DNA of 64,000 nucleotides from positions 6,574,001-6,638,000 of the forward strand of contig NC_088316.1 of assembly GCF_910592395.1 (NCBI RefSeq), given 5' to 3'. Both the position numbers and the translations under genes were made by a program. Under the pieces are notes generated by a model. That model had not been told where the DNA came from and searched no databases. It was given only the letters and a program-made list of their open reading frames with translations. This DNA is from Lineus longissimus (lineage: Eukaryota > Nemertea > Pilidiophora > Heteronemertea > Lineidae). Position 1 is the first letter of the stretch, and every line of letters starts with the position of its first letter. This document shows positions 45,781-56,934 of this stretch, piece after piece.

Positions 45781-46541
45781 TTTGCACGCGTAGCGGCAAA
45801 ATTGCGAAGCTGGCGAAACATTTATAACGGGTCACCGTGATCTCATTGTGGACTTATAGCGCGATTATGGGGTTCTAACTATTTTGAGGAAAGAACAACA
45901 CGCGACCTTACGCCAACCTATTTCAGTAAAGTGATATGAAGAAGGTATATAGTTCAGGAAATGTTACTAAATAATCATTCCTTATCGTCTTTTGAGAGCA
46001 TTTTTAAGTGTAAAAAGTATATGCCAACGACACAGAGTCTCTGCAATGGTCATTTTTATCACAGTTGTCTCGCGCAGCCAGAAGTTCTTCACTTATTAGT
46101 CTGGCGCAAGCCAAGCGTTCATTGTACTAGACCTTTTTCACCACAATGTAACTGCGCCGAAGAAACACTGCGCAAGATTACCTCGAGCTGGAGCTAAGAA
46201 TAGATTATGCTAATGAGCATACTTCCACATTAAGTTTTTCCAGAATGTTGCATATCGCGCGAAGCTACTTAGCCTAATACGATCAGGCCCCGCGTAATGG
46301 CGCTGAGGCGGGCGCTGTAATCAGGAGAGTGGTTGAGTCACTCTATGTTATTACGGACCTAACCAAAATTGCTTACATCAATGAAAGACCTAATACTGAA
46401 ACCACATGTCTGTTGACTGTGCTTTAAGAGAGACTGGCATTATGCCAAGTCTCTCTTAAAGCAGTCAACATACACCAATATACCCCCTCACACTCAGAAA
46501 CCACGAACGCCGACCCCTTGCTGCTACCTTAATACTTCTGG
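45780..46541 (-). mobile_element. Unclassified dispersed element, short inverted copy (partner 15410-18530)
   Basis: On the minus strand it begins at 46541 (CAGAAGTATTAAGGTAGCAG), carries the hairpin 46411-46470, and ends near 45780 with 'GCCGCTACGCG'. About 2.4 kb of the long copy is absent. Its insertion ends the kinase reading frame. No target duplication recognised. Confidence 0.7.
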
Positions 46542-47051
46542 ATCAAATTACTCTTTGTGGAAGATCATCATTGTTCAAGTTGATGATATCTCAACATACT
46601 GTATTGAAAAAAGTTCGGGATTTGAGATTATGTGAAAGACATATTGTAAAAAGCCTATCAGCATCAGGTTCACAATGGGATAATACGACAACCTGTAAAT
46701 GCACTTATGAGCCTTCCACGCACTACTGCCATAAATACCGTTCCCAACTCTAATTACTATGTCTTCCAACAAAAAAAAGAGTTTTTATTGTATTCTTCCT
46801 ATGATCATGATGGAGTAGGGTAATGTACCGTGAAGTCCTGAAAATATATGCTTCACGGTATTCATAGGGTTAATTCGGTGTTTGACAATAACATGCCTTA
46901 TCTTGTTGTCCGCCGCTTCGCCATTTGATATGTCCTAAGATTACATCAAGCTGTTAAAATAACACATGTTGGCTCAAGGTCCAGACATCTAATATTATCT
47001 GATATCAGATGATCACGTCCGCTCCTTGATTGGCGTGTCAATTTCAGAACT
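46542..47051. other. No gene recognised
   Basis: AT-rich, no supported exon. Confidence 0.4.
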
Positions 47052-47131
47052 TATAAAAACTAGGGGCACGCTGTTTTCGTGACACCTTTTCGACCCACCT
47101 TCCATGTAAACTCTTCGAATCATCTTGAACC
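47052..47131 (+). promoter_or_regulatory. Candidate TATA promoter and first exon upstream of the LINE
   Basis: TATAAAA at 47052-47058 is followed, about 70 bases on, by a strong donor (GAACC|GTAAGTAAT, 47131/47132). This resembles the promoter plus non-coding exon layout at 27373-27455. No following exon was identified before the LINE, so it may be a gene interrupted by it, part of the LINE 5' region, or chance. Confidence 0.3.
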
Positions 47132-47911
47132 GTAAGTAATAAACTGATTTAGCCCACTACTGCTTTCCGTCTTCATTCTCTCCTAGGGTAGTCTGTGCTT
47201 GAGTTTAGCCAACGGTCTACAGCACCAGGTCTCCTGTGGTTAATAGAGATACCCAGGACACTTGAGTTCATGGTAGAATAGAGTTTTTATGCTGAAACTT
47301 GAGTGCAGGCTATCATTGGGTGGCGAATGAAGTCGGTAGTGGTCTATTTCTCTAAAGGTGTGCACAATGGAGCCTGGAATTTTCCTTCCAGTAAATTAAC
47401 GGGATCGTTGTCGGCTTAACCAGGTTCATATGTTCATGTCTTCAATTCCAAACTCTCTTTTTGTTATAATATCATTTTAACAATTTGCACATATCCGCAT
47501 GCCGCAGATACGACACGATCTGCGTAACCGTACAATTTATGAGCCAGAACTATCCGAACCAGTCAAACATTGGACGCCCAAGCAACGTCCCGTCAATTCA
47601 GTCCTTTTTTTAGAACATTTTCGAACCGAGAGCGGTATAACCGATGAGAAATATCCGTCGTCTTTTGGATCAGTTCTAGAAGAAACTCGATCTAGGTAAA
47701 GCCCACAGGCAACGCAAGTTAAATTTGAGGAGGCAGCAGACGAATATTTTGACGACGGTTGGGCAGGTTCCGATACCAAAGATTATAAAGACCAAAGACT
47801 TATAAAGCAAACTTCGATAGGGAGGCAGTGTGTGTCGAAAGTGAAATACAATCGAGCGAGACGGAGACGTGTACTGAGAATCCCAAAGCAAATGGCGCAT
47901 ACAGTTCTTAT

Positions 47912-48637
47912 ATGCCACCGCAGTGCAGTATGTCATTGGTTAATGCGCGAGCTAGTATCGGTAGCAGGGGTCACCGTGGTCGTCGGGGAGGCAGTCGTGG
48001 CTGGCCTCACATCATGTATCCGTCCGGAACGAGGATGGAGACAAAAGAGCTGCCTGTAGGAAAGTCGTACGCCAAGGCCGCATCAACCTTGCCGTCCGAG
48101 TCTTTCCGTGGGAAAGACGACAATCAAGGTCTATCGCAGGACTCCCGGTCCGGCGGCGTATCCGCACCTATTCACAAAAATGTGCTGCGTCTTAGGGGAT
48201 GCAGTAAATCAGAAAATCAGTACAGGAGCTCTGACGGTGACAGTGATGTCTTCGAAAAGGGCAGATATGAAGTGCAGCGAGAAAAGAAACGTGAAATGAA
48301 TAGGCGTCGCGCAATCGTTGGGAAAGCTAAGTGCAGTGATAAACTTATAGCAGGTCCAGAGCCTGCCAGGGATGTGTTTGTGTACCGATTGAGAAAAGGC
48401 ACAGTTGAGTCTGATCTCGAGGAATATGTCAAAGAACAGGACATAAATGTGCGTGCTGTTAAACGTTTATCACACCCAGATTCAGCATACTGTTCATTTA
48501 GGATAACTGTCGGGAAAACAGACTACCCGAAACTCATGAGTGAGGATATGTGGCCGGAGGGCGTCACGGTCCGCAAGTATGTCGTTCCGTCTAAAAGTCG
48601 CGAACAAAACGGACAGCAAGGTGTTGATGATAAGTAG
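47912..48637 (+). CDS. LINE ORF1 protein (RNA-binding type)
   Basis: The first ATG in the frame is 47912; the frame is open from the stop at 47786-47788. From ATG the product has 241 residues. It has an Arg/Gly-rich patch ('RGHRGRRGGSRG'), a basic stretch, and a C-terminal module 'DVFVYRLRKGTVESDLEEYV' ending 'MWPEGVTVRKYVV', typical of LINE ORF1 proteins of aquatic invertebrates and fishes. It presumably binds the element RNA. Protein-like sequence in a second frame just upstream ('KFEEAADEYFDDGWAGSDTK', about 47725-47800) suggests the original N-terminus was longer and one frameshift lies near 47820. ORF1 may therefore be truncated or damaged while ORF2 is intact. Confidence 0.75.
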   Translation: MPPQCSMSLVNARASIGSRGHRGRRGGSRGWPHIMYPSGTRMETKELPVGKSYAKAASTLPSESFRGKDDNQGLSQDSRSGGVSAPIHKNVLRLRGCSKSENQYRSSDGDSDVFEKGRYEVQREKKREMNRRRAIVGKAKCSDKLIAGPEPARDVFVYRLRKGTVESDLEEYVKEQDINVRAVKRLSHPDSAYCSFRITVGKTDYPKLMSEDMWPEGVTVRKYVVPSKSREQNGQQGVDDK

Positions 48638-51600
48638 GTCCCTAATTCTTTTACTGACAATAACTCTGGCTACACTTGTGAACACTTTGAAATGCACTAC
48701 TTACAACAGTAATGGTACTGGGCCTGGTAGACATGAATATTTAAGAGACCTTAGTAAGGATGCGGATTTCCTCTTCATACAGGAACATTGGTTGTATAAT
48801 GAGCAACTTAAGAAACTTGGTAGTGAAATTGGGAGTACCATTAATATTCATGGTGTCACTGGTATGGCAAGTGAATCTTTGTTGGTTGGCAGGCCTCACG
48901 ATGGCGCTGCAATCGCGTGGAACGCTCATAGTGATGCATGTGTTAAACCAATTCAATGGGAATCAAAGAGGGTATGCGCTGTGCAGGTTGATAGCCCTGG
49001 TTTACAAAATGAAATGTTGTTGATAAATGTGTACATGCCTACTGATGGGCAAGATATTGACATTTTTAATGGTGTCCTGCAAGAGATCTCTGCAATTATA
49101 GAAATGTCAAATGTTAATGATGTTATTATTGGAGGGGATTGGAATACCGACTTCAGCAGGGCCGGGTCAGATAATACTAGGGCGTTGTTGAACTTTTTGG
49201 AGAGGGAGAGTCTGTTCTGTGGAAGAACGCATGCCGTATGTAATGTAGAATATACATTTGAGAGTAAGATCACAGGCGCAAGATCCCTTTTGGATCATTT
49301 TATAATCTCAGAAAATGTTTTTAATAGGATCGAGCAGTACACTGCTCTGCATAGGGCTGACAACCCCTCAGATCACTCCAGCCTTTCTATGATATTGAGT
49401 ACTGATGTTCAGGTCTTGGGATATGAAAATAAGGACGTAAGAAATGAGTCTAGGCAAATACTAGACTGGGATAAAGCAGGACCTGAGGACATTATGAGAT
49501 ACAAAGAGGCTTTAGATGAAAACCTGAGAGTTATTGCTATCCCGGATGACCTGACACGCTGCGGCGATCCATTCTGTGTCATGCACAATGAGGTAATTGA
49601 TCGGCTTCATGAGGAGATCATTGCGGCGTGCATTTCGGCTGGGGAGGAATCTATACCTCTAAAACATGTGAAAAGTGGGGTACGTGAGGACCAGGGCAGA
49701 GCCGGGTGGACCGATGAGGTGAAAGAGTATAGGCAACGAGCTATGTTCTGGCATAATCTCTGGAAGGAGAATGGTAGGCCGCGGCTGGGGGTGATCGCTG
49801 ACATAAGGCGCCATACAAGGGCCTTGTATCATCTATCAGTTAAACGAAACAAGACAAATCATGATAGGGTTGCAGCTAATAAGTTAGCCGAGTCACTCGG
49901 AAATAATGATAAAAATGAGTTTTGGAAGAATGTGAAGAAGGTTAAGGGAACAAGAGCTATGCAACCAAATAGCATGGACGGAGTTAGTGGCATGGACGCT
50001 ACATGTAATCTCTTTGGCGAAAAATTCAAAAGTTTGTATAACTCGGTGTCGTACAATGTAAATGAGATGAATGACTTGAAGAGGGATCTGGATTTAGGAA
50101 TCGCCAGTGGTTGTCGGGATGGTAATTGTGATGCCAGTCATGGTATTTCATTCCAAGAGGTAGTTGGTGGGATCAGGCGATTAAAGCGCGGAAAGACGGA
50201 TAGTAATCCTAAAATAATGTCAGATCTTTTTATCAATGGGAGTCAAAGGTTGAATGTGTATTTGTCACTTTTATTGAGTTCCATGATGAGTCATGGTTAT
50301 TGTCCCCGTGGTTTCGTTCAAACCAGAGTTATTCCAATTCCGAAGAACAGCAGAAAGTCTTTAAATGTCTCAGATAATTATCGTGGTATCTCTTTAAGTA
50401 GCATCATCGGAAAAATTATGGACAACATTTTCTTAAAAAAGTATGAGAAGGTTTTACAGACCTCGGATGCTCAATTTGGTTTTAAGACTGGTGTTTCTAC
50501 GGCGGCGTGCAGTTCAATTGTAAATGAGGTCATTAATTATTATAAAAGCTGTAACACAGCAGTATATTGTGTCATGCTGGACGCTAGCCGGGCTTTTGAT
50601 TGCGTGCATTTTGTAAAGTTATTCCGTCTTTTGACTAAAAAAGGGTTGTGCCCGTTTGCGGCAAGGTTTCTGGCATCTTTATACACCCAACAACGGGTGA
50701 GAGTTCAATGGGGGGAATGTGTCTCAGCAGAATTTGCTGTCTCTAATGGTGTGAAACAAGGTGGTGTATTGTCTCCTGTACTCTTTGGTATTTACATAGA
50801 TGAGTTAGTGGCGAATTTAAAGAAGGCTGGTTTTGGGTGCCATGTTGGTAACCTCTTTTGTGGCGTCTTTGCCTTCGCAGACGACCTAATCATGCTTGCA
50901 CCCTCATTACGTGGGTTGAAGAAAATGTTGAGTACAGCAAGTTGTTTTTCAATTGACTTTAATATTTCGTTCAATGCATCAAAAAGTAGATTTTTAGTTT
51001 TTGGGTTAGATGATCCACCAAGGGCATTGTTTTTTGAGGGCACACAGATACTCATATCTATGGAGGAAGAACACCTCGGTATTATTTTGGGTCCTCGTGT
51101 TGATCGGAGAAGAGTAGAGCTTTTAATAAATGACTTGTACAAAAGAACTAACATGTTAATGGCACAGTTCAGATTTGCCCATGCGCATGTAAGGTACGCA
51201 CTTTTCAAAAGTTTTTGTATGTCTTTATATGGTTCCCAGCTTCTGGACTTGTCTAAGCCTTATATGGAGGAATTGTTTGTTGCGTGGCGGAAGTGTCTGC
51301 GACGGGTTTTAAATCTACCATACAGGACTCACAATGATTTACTGCCGTGCATTGTTCACGACTTTTGTATTGAAATTGAACTAGAAAAACGGTTAATGAA
51401 TTTTATGGGTGGTATGTCTTCATCTAAGAATGTATTTGTCAGCTTGTGTTTTAAACTTGTGTGTCAGGGGAGTGAATCTTCACGGGGGAGAAGTGTCAAC
51501 ATGTTGTATGCAAAATATGGGTTAGATAGGAACAATGTGGACAGCTGGGGAGATATGTTGAGGGTTTTTTATATAGTGAATGATAAGAACGGGCAAAATA

Positions 51601-51707
51601 GGTTAGCGGAACAGATTAGCGAATTGATGGTCATGCGAGACGTAGGGGATGCGGCGTTTAATCATAGGGAATTAACAGAAATGATTGATTTTCTGTGCAC
51701 TAGTTAA
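48627..51707 (+). CDS. LINE ORF2: EEP endonuclease and reverse transcriptase, intact
   Basis: I place the start at ATG 48627-48629, which overlaps the end of ORF1 by 11 bases (stop 48635-48637). Such an overlap suggests translation by termination-reinitiation. The product has 1026 residues. The endonuclease spans residues about 20-250: 'CTTYNSNGTGPGRHEYL', 'LFIQEHWL' with the catalytic Glu, 'IIGGDWNTDFSR' near residue 169, and 'NPSDHSS' near 247. The reverse transcriptase spans about 500-780: 'DNYRGISLSS', 'QFGFKTGVST', 'LDASRAFDCVHF', 'VKQGGVLSP' near 708, and 'FAFADDLIMLA' near 750. A long C-terminal thumb/connector follows, without a CCHC knuckle. No stop or frameshift occurs. It nicks target DNA and copies the element RNA. 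All key residues are present, so activity is possible. Confidence 0.93.
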   Translation: MISRSLILLLTITLATLVNTLKCTTYNSNGTGPGRHEYLRDLSKDADFLFIQEHWLYNEQLKKLGSEIGSTINIHGVTGMASESLLVGRPHDGAAIAWNAHSDACVKPIQWESKRVCAVQVDSPGLQNEMLLINVYMPTDGQDIDIFNGVLQEISAIIEMSNVNDVIIGGDWNTDFSRAGSDNTRALLNFLERESLFCGRTHAVCNVEYTFESKITGARSLLDHFIISENVFNRIEQYTALHRADNPSDHSSLSMILSTDVQVLGYENKDVRNESRQILDWDKAGPEDIMRYKEALDENLRVIAIPDDLTRCGDPFCVMHNEVIDRLHEEIIAACISAGEESIPLKHVKSGVREDQGRAGWTDEVKEYRQRAMFWHNLWKENGRPRLGVIADIRRHTRALYHLSVKRNKTNHDRVAANKLAESLGNNDKNEFWKNVKKVKGTRAMQPNSMDGVSGMDATCNLFGEKFKSLYNSVSYNVNEMNDLKRDLDLGIASGCRDGNCDASHGISFQEVVGGIRRLKRGKTDSNPKIMSDLFINGSQRLNVYLSLLLSSMMSHGYCPRGFVQTRVIPIPKNSRKSLNVSDNYRGISLSSIIGKIMDNIFLKKYEKVLQTSDAQFGFKTGVSTAACSSIVNEVINYYKSCNTAVYCVMLDASRAFDCVHFVKLFRLLTKKGLCPFAARFLASLYTQQRVRVQWGECVSAEFAVSNGVKQGGVLSPVLFGIYIDELVANLKKAGFGCHVGNLFCGVFAFADDLIMLAPSLRGLKKMLSTASCFSIDFNISFNASKSRFLVFGLDDPPRALFFEGTQILISMEEEHLGIILGPRVDRRRVELLINDLYKRTNMLMAQFRFAHAHVRYALFKSFCMSLYGSQLLDLSKPYMEELFVAWRKCLRRVLNLPYRTHNDLLPCIVHDFCIEIELEKRLMNFMGGMSSSKNVFVSLCFKLVCQGSESSRGRSVNMLYAKYGLDRNNVDSWGDMLRVFYIVNDKNGQNRLAEQISELMVMRDVGDAAFNHRELTEMIDFLCTS

Positions 51708-51820
51708 ATTCTTTGAACCTTGATTTTTCACGGATATGTAAATAGATCGTTGTAAACAAGCACCTAGCACCCAGCACAAATCTGTAAATGCACCACATGT
51801 GTCAGAACTATTTCTCGACG

Positions 51821-51826
51821 AATAAA
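51821..51826 (+). terminator. Polyadenylation signal of the LINE
   Basis: AATAAA 114 bases after the ORF2 stop, close to the inferred 3' end of the element. Confidence 0.6.
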
Positions 51827-52089
51827 CACACACACATTTACATTTAACATTTCCTGAAAATCCACCGCACAACGTTCCGGCTCATACAAAAACAGATTTC
51901 GATATCCAATCAACAAAAGTTAAAACACAGTCTACACTTAAACCGAGGCATTCGGACTCTCAAACTCAGACAGAGGTCAATTTTTGAATAGAGGGCGACT
52001 AGATCATTCCTATTGTTTGAGATGGGAAAGGGGTGAATTAACTGGGCAATTTAGTCTCTTGTACATTGATGCATGACAGACAATAAAAT

Positions 52090-53100
52090 GTAGGGTTTTT
52101 ATAGTATAAGTTTATTCGTACTAAGTACAGAAAATCTGTGCAAGTGCATGAAACATTTTGTGCGGGTGCAGACAAATGAACAAACCGTTAATCACCCTAT
52201 ACACATCCTTACGAGGAATCCTTGTAAATACATCTTAAATATACATAGTTACTAAATCACACAGTGCACAAGAAATCTAAAAGTACCTTTATTTCTGCAG
52301 TTGAAAAAGAATTGTTCACCTGGTCCCTTATTTCCAAAAGTTCCCTAATTTGAAAAGCCCACGCTGGTTTGACATGGCAGTTTTGCATGACACTTATTCA
52401 ACATATATCCTAAAGGTGGAAAATTATACCTATTCCAATAGCTTTTCTGAGTAATGTAAGTAAACTTTTTCCCTATTTGTGAACTGCTGCCTGCAGCTAT
52501 TAACTGGATACATTTACGGGTGTACTTGTTTTTGGCAACCAACATGCCATTTATGAATTTCACCATTCTCTTTTCCAATTGTATTTGAATACAACATTCT
52601 TGAATCAGACAGTACGATATGAGAGACACAATATCTGTATAATGCATTTACGCCATGCCGTGTAAAGGTCTTCCGTATTCGGTTTTGTCAGGTCCACTTA
52701 TTGGTACCCATATAATGACATACAAAAGGTCTTAAACAATCTATATCTTGTGCTCTGGTTCGCTACTCTAAACTGAGACATTAATATGTTCGTTCGTTTA
52801 TAGAGATCATTTGTACACAGTTGTATCCGTCTACGTCGTACGTCTTGACCGAGGAGTATCCCTAAATGAATTTCCTCATGCGATAATCGGACTGCATTAC
52901 CTTGAAATACCACCTGGGACGGAGGATCATTATACCCCAAAACAAGAAATGTGCATTTTGAAGCGTTAAACAAAATTTATACTCAAACGAAAACTAACTT
53001 GCAACCTTCCACATTTTTCTTAGCCCGAATAATGACGGCGCTAAAATTATACTATCATCTGCATATGCAAAGGCGCCAAACTGATTGTCACAAGTAGTTA
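52090..53100 (-). pseudogene. 5'-truncated relative of the intact LINE, minus strand
   Basis: The minus-strand frames 52973-52698 ('NASKCTFLVLGYNDPP', 'LYKRTNILMSQFRVA') and 52647-52345 ('IQLEKRMVKFINGMLVAKNK') align with the ORF2 C-terminal half (NASKSRFLVFGLDDPP; LYKRTNMLMAQFRFA; IELEKRLMNFMGGM). 'GAFAYADDSIILAPS' near 53050-53090 is the RT active site in another frame. The element is truncated just before it. Complement of AATAAA at 52111-52116 marks the 3' end. The two LINEs face each other tail to tail with about 240 bases between. Confidence 0.85.
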
Positions 53101-54534
53101 CTTATTGACGCTTTGCTAAATTTTGATTAATTCTAATTGAAAAGAAATATTTTTCGCATATTTGTGGGAAATTATTTTGGAAATCACCCAATTTTCAACC
53201 CCTCTATGGCAACAAGCATTTTTATCCCATAAAGCTAAAATCATGGGAATATATAATGCAAAGAGTACTATGGATCAACCATGTCTGAAGTCAGGAATTC
53301 ATATTAAATGAATAGTTTCAGGGCTAGCGCAGCTAGAAAAGTCCCTAAATCACGATTTCTTAAGAATTTACACTACAGGCTATGAGCTAAACATACACAT
53401 TTACCAACATTTTCAATCTATGATTACATCTAATTTCCATCCGAATCGCTTCATTTTTCGTCTGCAAATACCTTGACATATATAGAATTGTGCAGAAGTC
53501 TGGTGTCGGGATTATTCTAACACCCTGCCCGAAAAGCCAACTTTAGTGATACTTCCTATGCATTTTCCATTAGGCGTGCCAGAACTATTTTAGCATGTGT
53601 TCTCAGTGCATGGACACCGACAATAACAATCTATTCAACCAGGACATTACTATTTTGACCATACTCCCATCCTATTTTCCTCAACATTGGACTTAAAATA
53701 TTAATTGGTTTGGTAGTGGGACAGGTAAATGGAAGAATAGAATAGTTCTACTCCGAATGGCAGCTGTCTCAAATCATCTTTAAATGCTCTTCAAGCAGAC
53801 CACGCCAGCATTCAATAAAAATGAAGCAGTCGACGTGCGTTCTCAGTTTCTCTTCAAAACCCGCTCACACTTTGCCCAGCTGTTTTTCAGGGCAGCACTA
53901 ACCCATTGGCCCTGGAGAGGCGCCATTTTTCGTTCCACACAAAAATTGTTTTTAGACGCCTCGAGGCTACAGTACCTGCTCCCTACAAAATATGGCCTCA
54001 TCTCCCTTATACCCCTACCCCTTCAATCAGTCACCATAATGTCACCGTTTTTGTGGCATGTTTAGTGGACTGAAGGCCTGTTCTATTCCAGACGAATGAA
54101 GCGTAGGCGGAATGGTGGCTTACTTGACACAGAACTGGAGGTATTGGTTGCCTCACCAAACACTGCAAGAGTGGAGCTAAAATTTAGGCCAAGAAACGCC
54201 TTAGTTTTGGTTTTGTGCAAAGAAAAGCTCGTCCACACGATAACAAAATATGATTTATCTATTCCGTATTGTTGACACAATTTGACAGAATCTAAGATGG
54301 ACACGTTCATTGCCCGTGGACGTTTCGACCTGAAGGACGTATCGATTTGGAACATTTGAGGGCAGTGCAAATTCAGCAGTTTGCGTCAGCTGGCAAAGTC
54401 TAACGACACGGATAATTCCAATTCGTTGATAATATTTGAGAGTGTGCCACACTTTACAATCCCTCCCTAATGTACCAAAGTGTTTCCCTCTCCACAATAC
54501 AGGCAAACGTATCCATCAATGGATATACATGTAC
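53101..54534. other. No gene recognised
   Basis: Short frames on both strands (for example 53784-54065 and 54083-54370) show no domain and no splice context. Confidence 0.4.
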
Positions 54535-55490
54535 GTTGGGGACTAATCATCAATGTTCCATGGATCCATGATGGAGAATCCCCATCATAGATCTAGACCC
54601 ATCCATGTGGTTCCATCCATGAATCGATGACGGAGACTCTACATCATAGATCCAGAGATGGAACACAAGGTCGTATCTACTACCCTGGGCCCATCCATGC
54701 TTAGAACCACATTGGTTGTATCTACCATGGTATGCATGATGGGCAATAAAACATCCATGGATGAAACCACATCGTCGTATCTACCATGGGCCCATAATAG
54801 ATTTATGGATTTTATGAAACCATTTGATCGTTTCTACCATGGACCCATAATAGATCCATGGATGAAACCACATGATCGTTTCTTCCATGCGCTCATCATT
54901 GATCAATGGTTGGAATCCATTATAAATTGTTTTGACGCGCCATCAAATAATTTATATCAGCACTGGTGAACTATTCATATTTTCCAGAATTCTGAAGGCT
55001 GTAAAATGGGTTTGTATTTTGCTGCCTATGTGCATTTACACACAGGCAAAAGAGTCCATCCTTGGATCATTGATGGACACATGGATGGATCTTTGATATT
55101 GATTTTTTTGGAACGTTTTAACAGCGGATCCCATCATATATTCTATAATGGCCGATGTTAGTCCCACTGATGCCCCATTAACGATCCCACTGATCGGAGT
55201 TCCGTTGCAGGCCCAATGACCACGTCGGGTCGTACAAGTTGAACGTATGCAAGGAAAGTGGAAACCCATTTGAACAACAGTCTTCAAAGTCCTTGAAAAT
55301 AAGAATCGTTCATCAATTTTGATATAAATTCGTTGATGGCTCGCCAAAAAATTGCAACGGATTCCATCCTTGGATCAATGATGGACCCATGGTAGTTAAG
55401 ATCATGGGTTCCATCCATGGATCTATTTTGGGGATTCACTGTCATAGATCCGTGGATGGAACCACATGGATATATCTATGATAACTAATC
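54535..55490. repeat. CCATGGATC-rich inverted/tandem repeat element
   Basis: 'ATCCATGG', 'CATCATAGATC' and 'GGAACCACAT' motifs recur every 40-70 bases at 54545-54920 and again, inverted, at 55050-55460. The edges look like imperfect inverted ends ('GGGGACTAATCATCA' near 54538 and 'TGATAACTAATCTCC' near 55479). It may be a fold-back element. No coding frame and no clean target duplication. Confidence 0.65.
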
Positions 55491-56009
55491 TCCGTCACTA
55501 ATACGTGGTTGAAGACTTTCGCCTGAAAGTGGTTGGATCTTCTAATCTTGTAGTGGGTTGTTTTTTTTGGGGGGGGGGGGAGATTTCCAACTACTATAAG
55601 CAGGTTTACTGCACTGCATTGTTGCTTCTTCAATACTTTATCACGATACCTACACATCTACCATATGAGTCTGTGAGCTTGCATCCTCTATAATCCTTTA
55701 CTCGCCTTTAGGCCTTAAACTTGTAAAATGGTCAATAGTTTTGTGCTGAAAATAAATGGTACCACGAAATTTGACATCCCATGACATGCATGAAATGCAA
55801 AAGACATGATAGAAAGACAAAAGTTAAGATCATTGGGACGCCTTTGGTATGACACTCCTTTCAGTACATTGCTATATGCTTTGCAGTGTAGTTTATTGCA
55901 CGTTGACACGTTTCTGCACAGAATTTGCATGGACATGCTTGTGCATAAACATGGACAGTTAGTGTGCTCAAATGTTAGACTAACCCTTCTCAGTACAGGC
56001 TAACAAATG
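55491..56009. other. No gene; poly-G tract
   Basis: Run of T then about 12 G at 55561-55580. Otherwise no feature. Confidence 0.4.
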
Positions 56010-56920
56010 TGCATAAGCATAGACCGGCGGGCAGAAAATGCATGCTGCATACCGTCTGCAGACTGGGGGTTTTCTCATGAGTCAATAAAATCTAAGGTTT
56101 GGAATTAGGGGAACATATCAGTAGTTGCTTTGCGCCAACTTTTTTTCAAAGTTTGTTTTCTTATATTTGAATTACCTGTGAATCATCTTGCAGGAAGATT
56201 TTTTTTGGGTGTGCATGACAGATGACGTACTTAATACAGAACATGTATATTGTATCGGCCTGTTGTGCCTCGTGCGCCTCGTGCGCCTGGTTGATTGGCC
56301 GGCAAGGTTGGGTTCGTTTCAAAGGCAGCATTTCATAAAAAAGTGCTGAATGACATGGGTAAATATAATTAAAGATAACAGAATGAAGAAACCCAGGGAA
56401 CAGAAAACCATTGTATATCAAACACCCACCTTGACAGTTCTCCTCTGTCTCTTGATGTTAAGTGAAAATACCGGCCTCTTTGACATTCTAAACAGGTGTT
56501 GTTAGGCCAAATAAAAAATGTTTTCAGGCAAATGTTTATTACTACAGTCCTGGTCACAAGATACATCCTAGCTGATTAGCATCATGTAGGCCCTACGTGC
56601 TAAATCCGTGCGAGTCACACATGCATGTAGCGTGCCAGTGGATGCACTTGGTTCACAGTTAAAGGAATTTAGGCCTACACCCCAACTCGTGGTGTATCGC
56701 AAAGCCTGTTTGCACAACGGCCTAGATAATCTTTGTTCTACCGTTTGGCATATACCTGAAATGGCCTCTTATTTTTTAGTGTGAAAATCACATGGCAACT
56801 GTTGAGATGGTCCCCTAATTCCAGATCTTAGATTCTATTGACTCATGAGAAAACCCCCAGTCTGCAGACGGTATGCAGCATGCATTTTCTGCCCGCCGAA
56901 GCATAGACATGCTTGTGCAT
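56010..56920. mobile_element. Inverted-repeat element, arms of about 110 bp
   Basis: The left arm (about 56011-56120) and right arm (about 56808-56918) are inverse: 'CAGAAAATGCATGCTGCATA', 'CGTCTGCAGACTGGGGGTTT' and 'CTCATGAGTCAATA' on the left recur complemented on the right. The interior of about 690 bases has no recognised coding frame. It directly abuts the fold-back element at 56935. Confidence 0.75.
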
Positions 56921-56934
56921 TAGCATGCACTAGT

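Larger units (their letters stand above)
47500..51850 (+). mobile_element. LINE with overlapping ORF1 and intact ORF2
   Basis: ORF1 (C-terminus clear) overlaps ORF2, whose frame is open for 1026 codons. The 3' UTR is short with AATAAA at 51821-51826 and a CA-rich/ATTTACATTTA end near 51850. The 5' border is not fixed; coding-like sequence in other frames begins about 47500. Target duplications were not recognised. It belongs to the EEP-endonuclease type; the clade is not assigned. It differs from the LINE family at 36-40 kb and 58-60 kb. Confidence 0.85.

Noticed and set aside
53784-54370. Frames of 93 and 95 codons on opposite strands
   Set aside because: Neither resembles a known protein nor has repeat or splice support.
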